Assembly (NCBI GenBank): GCA_035687045.1
Contig: DASRYU010000173.1
Coordinates: 1 to 6,430 of the forward strand
Direction: 5' to 3'
Source: JAJPHT01 sp035687045
Lineage (GTDB): Archaea > Thermoplasmatota > SW-10-69-26 > JACQPN01 > JAJPHT01
Length of the DNA: 6,430 nt
Shown: piece by piece, positions 5,480 to 6,430 of the stretch
Position numbering within the stretch: position 1 is the stretch's first letter
Layout of the letters: each line of letters starts with the position of its first letter
Program-made: the position numbers and the translations under genes
The notes under the pieces: generated by a model
Databases searched by the model: none
What the model was told of the DNA's origin: nothing
The model's input: the letters and a program-made list of their open reading frames with translations, nothing else

Positions 5480-6402
5480 GCCGCCTCCTCCGCGGCGGTG
5501 CGCGCCTCGAGCGCCACCCACGGGTCGCGGCGGCGCGCCTCGCCGAACTTGCCGTACATCCTGTTGCCGTTCGAGCGCCAGGCGCCGGGCGCGCGCGGCG
5601 CGTGCGGCGCGATGGGCGTCGCGCGCTCGTCGGGGTCGAGGAAGTCCTCGAGGCGCGTCCGTCCCGGCGCGGGCGCGAGGAAGGCGGCGCCGCGGCGCGG
5701 CAGGTGGATGGCGAGCCCCGTGCGCGGCGCCCCGGCAAGAAGGACGTGCTCGTCGACCGACTCCTCGAGAAGCACGCGCATCGGGTGGTCCGAGCGCGGC
5801 GAGAGCGTGCTGTTCGAGACGACGGCCGGCGCGTGGAGGCGCGCGGCGAGCCGGCGCAGCGTCGAGAGCGCCCGCTTCGCGAGCGTCAGCGCCTCGTCGC
5901 GCGAGAGCTCGTCGTCCAGGTACATCTCGAGAAGCCCCGGCGCGACGATGAGCCCCACGTCCTCCCCGACCTCCGCGTCGGCCTCGGCCCCAGCCCCGGC
6001 CTCCGCGTCGGCCTCGGCCCCAGCCTCGGCCTCCGCCCGCGCCTCGCGCGGCAGGATGTCCTCGACGATGCTCTGCACCTGGTAGGCCGTGAAGCCGCGC
6101 GCGAGGCGGACGCGGTCAAGCGTCAGCTCCTCGAAAGCGGCGAGCTCGCGGCGCGGCGCGTCGGGAAGGCGCGCGGCGGCGCGGCGGCGCGCGGCGGCGG
6201 CGAGCCGGTAGACGTCGAGGAAGTTCCCGCCGTCGGCGACAAGGACGCGCCGGCCCAGGACGGCGGCGTCGGCCATCCACGCGTAGAGGACGTCCGTCGC
6301 GGCGCCGGCGGCGTCGACGAGCGTGAGCGCGCCCGGGCGCAGGACGTTCGCGCGGTCCAGGTCGGCGATCCCCGAGTCGATGCCCCCGGAAAGGGCGGCC
6401 AA
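5476..6402 (-). CDS. RadA/RecA-superfamily paralogue with degenerate Walker A
   Basis: 308 residues if TTG 6402 is the start. The fold looks like the RecA/KaiC core. GIADLDRANVLRPGALTLVD (11-30) matches the usual 'TGi..LD..lgGG...G.itli.G'. The P-loop position reads DAAGAATDV (30-38) with no GK[ST]. RRVLVADGGNFLDVYRLA (51-68) follows, then LARGFTAYQVQSIVEDIL (100-117), a Walker-B-like strand VGLIVAPGLLEMYLDDEL (149-166) and a long helix (169-190). The C-terminus has NRMYGKFGEARRRDPW (280-295). Such proteins are archaeal recombinase or KaiC-like relatives; loss of the Walker Lys suggests weak or no ATP hydrolysis, so a regulatory or accessory role is inferred. Residues 122-147 are an Ala/Glu/Gly low-complexity insert with a 30-bp tandem repeat. 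Neither an SD nor a TATA element precedes TTG 6402 and the frame is open to the edge, so the true start may lie beyond the window. The stop overlaps the mini-ORF ATG. Confidence 0.75.
   Translation of the reverse strand: MAALSGGIDSGIADLDRANVLRPGALTLVDAAGAATDVLYAWMADAAVLGRRVLVADGGNFLDVYRLAAAARRRAAARLPDAPRRELAAFEELTLDRVRLARGFTAYQVQSIVEDILPREARAEAEAGAEADAEAGAGAEADAEVGEDVGLIVAPGLLEMYLDDELSRDEALTLAKRALSTLRRLAARLHAPAVVSNSTLSPRSDHPMRVLLEESVDEHVLLAGAPRTGLAIHLPRRGAAFLAPAPGRTRLEDFLDPDERATPIAPHAPRAPGAWRSNGNRMYGKFGEARRRDPWVALEARTAAEEAA
5484..5491 (-). promoter_or_regulatory. Shine-Dalgarno-like GGAGGAGG ahead of the mini-ORF
   Basis: GGAGGAGG on the minus strand ends 4 nt before ATG 5479 (7 nt if only its first GGAGG is used). 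It is within the normal SD range and is embedded in the last codons of the RadA-like gene. Confidence 0.45.
5971..6030 (-). repeat. Tandem 30-bp direct repeat inside the RadA-like gene
   Basis: Copies 5971-6000 and 6001-6030 differ at one base (5996 C versus 6026 T on the plus strand). They keep frame and encode AEAGAEADAE then AGAGAEADAE (residues 125-144). A partial third unit follows at about 6031-6048. The repeat looks like recent slippage in a flexible surface loop before the Walker-B-like strand. Confidence 0.9.
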
Positions 6403-6430
6403 GGCACCCGGGGAGGGGAGGGTGCGGGTG

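Noticed and set aside
5430..5738. A longer form of the 99-residue protein starting at 5738 (202 residues).
   Set aside because: The extension is Arg/Pro-rich and overlaps the RadA-like gene. The perfect GGAGGT before GTG 5429 and the family N-terminus decide the shorter form.

Overview
The window is very GC-rich (third codon positions almost always G or C). It looks archaeal, probably from a high-GC euryarchaeal lineage such as Thermoplasmatota or relatives of the haloarchaea; the exact lineage cannot be fixed from this stretch. The reasons are: (a) a short protein of a family I recall only from archaea (N-terminus VGRTEPTF, usually MGRTxPxx); (b) a RecA/RadA-superfamily paralogue of archaeal type; (c) A/T-rich TATA-like elements centred 27-28 nt upstream of four start codons, the layout of archaeal leaderless transcripts, while the one clear operon-internal gene has a perfect Shine-Dalgarno (SD) sequence.

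Layout: 1-790 (-) is the N-terminal part of a polytopic membrane protein that runs off the left edge. It is divergent from 856-1428 (+), ubiX, the flavin prenyltransferase that makes prenylated FMN for UbiD-type decarboxylases. ubiX converges on and overlaps by 4 bp the minus-strand gene 1425-2663, a DedA/VTT-type membrane protein with an extra unidentified N-terminal region. Upstream of that on the minus strand lie a CorA-superfamily protein (2694-3740) that lacks the canonical GMN motif, an MgtE Mg2+ channel (3790-5103), the short VGRTEP-family protein (5130-5429), and a RadA/RecA-like protein with an eroded Walker A (5476-6402, start not certain).

The minus-strand genes from 6402 down to 1425 are packed head to tail with gaps of 26-49 nt. 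Three of these genes (mgtE, the corA-like gene, the VTT gene) each seem to have their own TATA element in the small gap, so they are better seen as stacked single-gene transcripts than as one operon. Only the RadA-like gene and the short protein form a clear translation unit. Between them lies a 15-codon mini-ORF with its own strong SD; it starts inside the RadA-like stop codon and ends 2 nt before the next start.

Functionally, the middle is a membrane and ion-homeostasis group (MgtE, CorA-like, VTT protein), the right is a putative DNA-repair or regulatory pair, and the left holds cofactor supply (UbiX) beside an unknown membrane protein. There is no gene-free stretch above 300 bases, and I see no tRNA, rRNA, CRISPR array or insertion sequence.
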